Source: Acidimicrobiales bacterium (lineage in GTDB: Bacteria > Actinomycetota > Acidimicrobiia > Acidimicrobiales > RAAP-2). From it: a DNA stretch of 6,213 nucleotides. This document shows, in pieces, positions 4,730-6,213 of this stretch. Made by a program: the position numbers and the translations under genes. Each line of letters begins with the position of its first letter. Within the stretch, counting starts at the first letter, position 1. The notes under the pieces are model-generated. The model made no database searches. It saw only the letters and a list, made by a program, of their open reading frames with translations, and was not told the origin of the DNA. The DNA lies in assembly GCA_017883105.1 (NCBI GenBank), contig JADGOF010000140.1:1-6213 (forward strand). Reading direction: 5' to 3'.

Positions 4730-6142
4730 GTGACCGATCAGCCCTGGCTTGGAGATGTCTGTTCACTTGTCGACGCGTTCAGGGCGAGGACCATCAGTCC
4801 GTCCGAGGCGCTCGACGCGTCGCTGGCCGCCATCAACGCGTCCGAGCTCAACGCCTTCTCCCATCTGGACACCGACGCGGCCCGGGTCACGGCGGCGTCG
4901 GCCGATGTCTCGCTCCCCTTCGGCGGCGTCCCCATGGGGATCAAGGAGCTCGAGACGGTAAACAGGTGGCCCTACACCGAAGCCTCCCTCGTCTTCAAGG
5001 ACCGTGTCGCTGACCACGACACCATCCAGGTCACCCGGTTGCGGGCTGCCGGCGCGGTACTGGCCGGCCAGACCACGGCGTCCGAGTTCGGTGGAATCAA
5101 CTGCACCACCACCAAGCTGCACGGGACCACCCACAACCCCTGGAACCTCGAGCGGACGCCTGGTGGTTCGTCGGGCGGCACCGCGGCGGCGGCGGCCGGC
5201 GGACTGCTGCCCATCGCCAGTGGCGGTGACGGCGGCGGGTCGATCCGCATCCCGGCCGGCTTCACCGGCATGTTCGGCCTCAAGTCGACCTTCGGCCGCA
5301 TTCCCAAGGGCCCCCAGGCCCTGCAACCGCCGCTGACCGTGGTGGTCGGCTGCGTGTCCAGATCGGTGCGGGACACCGCCCGGTGGTTCGACGTCTGCAA
5401 CGGCTTCGACCCCCGCGACACCCTCAGCCTGCCCCGGGTCGAAGGGTGGGAAGCAGGGCTCGACACCTTCGAACTCGCCGGCAAACGGGCGGTCATCTCG
5501 ATTGACCTCGGATCGGCCATCGTCGAGCCCCGTTGTGCGGCCCTGGTGCTCGACCTGGCCGAGACCCTGATCGCCGGTGCCGGCCTCACCCGCGTCGATG
5601 TCGTCGTGGAACTGCCCCAGGGCGGCCTCGAGTGGGCCATGTCCAATCTGATCGGCCTGGCCGGAACGCTGGGCGACCGATATCCCGCGTGCAACGACGA
5701 CCTCACACCCGAGATCCAGCTGGGCATGAACCTGGCCACCCACAACCTGAACGTGCAGACTGCCGGGGCCACCGAGATGTTCCGGATCGACGTCAACGAA
5801 CGCATGGCCGACATCTTCGAACACACCGACTTCATCTTCGCCGCAGCCAACCCCGATGTGGCCTTCGACGCCACCGGGCCCATGCCCACCACTGTCGGCG
5901 ACATAGACCTCATCAAGGAGTACGGCTTCAACAAGGCGATCGGCAACAACGGCGCCCTCACCATTCCGGCCAACCTCACGGGCAACCCGGCCGTGTCCAT
6001 CCCGGCCGGTCTGGTGGACGGCTTGCCGGTCGCTCTGCAGGTGATTGGGCGGCACCACGAGGAACAGCTCCTGCTCGATCTGGCCCGCATCGCCGAGCGC
6101 GAACGCCCGTGGCCGTTGGTCGCACCCACCGCTCCCGCCTGA
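4730..6142 (+). CDS. Amidase-signature-family hydrolase
   Basis: A protein of 470 residues, the usual size for the amidase signature family, which hydrolyses amide bonds with a Ser-cisSer-Lys triad. All three residues are visible: Lys72 in MGIKELE, cis-Ser147 in PGGSSGG, and nucleophile Ser171 in GGDGGGSIRIPAG. Their spacings (75 and 24 residues) match those of fatty-acid amide hydrolase. Further family landmarks are AGAVLAGQTTASEFG (107-121), the HNPWNLERTPGG stretch, FGLKSTFGRIP and C-terminal NLTGNPAVSIPAG...LPVALQVIGR. There is no signal peptide, so it is probably cytosolic. No GatB or GatC gene is adjacent, which argues against a role as GatA. The frame runs upstream to a GTG at 4658, but that extension crosses the predicted promoter, so GTG 4730 (protein start MTDQPWLGDV) is preferred. 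The natural amide is unknown. A luciferase-like gene follows after 12 nt, probably in the same operon. Confidence 0.9.
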   Translation: MTDQPWLGDVCSLVDAFRARTISPSEALDASLAAINASELNAFSHLDTDAARVTAASADVSLPFGGVPMGIKELETVNRWPYTEASLVFKDRVADHDTIQVTRLRAAGAVLAGQTTASEFGGINCTTTKLHGTTHNPWNLERTPGGSSGGTAAAAAGGLLPIASGGDGGGSIRIPAGFTGMFGLKSTFGRIPKGPQALQPPLTVVVGCVSRSVRDTARWFDVCNGFDPRDTLSLPRVEGWEAGLDTFELAGKRAVISIDLGSAIVEPRCAALVLDLAETLIAGAGLTRVDVVVELPQGGLEWAMSNLIGLAGTLGDRYPACNDDLTPEIQLGMNLATHNLNVQTAGATEMFRIDVNERMADIFEHTDFIFAAANPDVAFDATGPMPTTVGDIDLIKEYGFNKAIGNNGALTIPANLTGNPAVSIPAGLVDGLPVALQVIGRHHEEQLLLDLARIAERERPWPLVAPTAPA

Positions 6143-6154
6143 CAGGATCTCCCG

Positions 6155-6213
6155 ATGCGCATCGATCTGTGGGTACCCACCGCCAGTCCGTTCACCACGC
6201 CCGAGCTGTTGGC
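6155..6213 (+). CDS. Start of a luciferase-like (probably F420-dependent) oxidoreductase, truncated by the window edge
   Basis: Only 19 codons are visible: MRIDLWVPTASPFTTPELL. This resembles the N-terminus of LLM-class (luciferase-like) flavin/F420-dependent oxidoreductases, which open with a short strand and then a helix scanning for cofactor. An AGGA at 6144-6147 lies 7 nt before the ATG. The gene begins 12 nt after the amidase stop, which suggests cotranscription. The short fragment makes the family call provisional and the cofactor unproven. Confidence 0.55.
   Translation, partial: MRIDLWVPTASPFTTPELL

Noticed and set aside
4763..6058. Long minus-strand open frame (431 codons) opposite the amidase
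   Set aside because: No domain is visible, and the opposite strand holds the full amidase triad.
6153..6164. 12-bp palindrome CGATGCGCATCG over the start codon of the last gene
   Set aside because: It is short, it coincides with the codons for M-R-I-D of a common N-terminus, and it has no loop for a hairpin; probably chance.

Overview
The window is GC-rich bacterial DNA with the codon bias and gene content of a high-GC actinobacterium. The evidence is a DUF35/SCP2-type thiolase pair resembling mycobacterial lipid-transfer loci, a polyphosphate-glucokinase-like ROK kinase, an apparent F420-type luciferase-like gene at the right edge, and start regions that look leaderless. An acidimicrobial lineage is possible, but the sequence alone does not settle it. 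No rRNA, tRNA, CRISPR array, insertion sequence or prophage feature was seen.

Layout. (1) 2-1559, + strand: the 3' end of a DUF35 zinc-ribbon/OB-fold gene, overlapping by 8 nt a complete SCP2/lipid-transfer-type thiolase; the two probably form one complex. (2) 1590-2534, - strand: a zinc-free NAD(P)H:quinone oxidoreductase-like MDR protein, convergent with the thiolase. (3) 2535-2623: a divergent promoter region. (4) 2624-3685, + strand: a freestanding CHAD-domain protein. (5) 3773-4624, - strand: a ROK kinase of polyphosphate-glucokinase type, convergent with the CHAD gene across an 87-nt gap holding two hairpins. (6) 4625-4729: a second divergent promoter region with a perfect 9+9 bp inverted repeat touching a -10 hexamer. 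(7) 4730-6142, + strand: an amidase-signature hydrolase, followed after 12 nt by the start of a luciferase-like monooxygenase gene that runs off the window.

The genes are mostly metabolic and do not form one pathway. Three points deserve attention. The thiolase has a mixed active site: it keeps the nucleophilic cysteine, but the HDCF-type histidine is a tyrosine and the GHP histidine is a glutamate. A polyphosphate-binding family (CHAD) lies next to a likely polyphosphate-using kinase. Three of the genes have actinobacterial TANNNT -10 hexamers 6-8 nt upstream of the start codon, which suggests leaderless transcripts and fixes their start sites. I found no clear evidence of a wholly new system; the findings are modest, testable leads.
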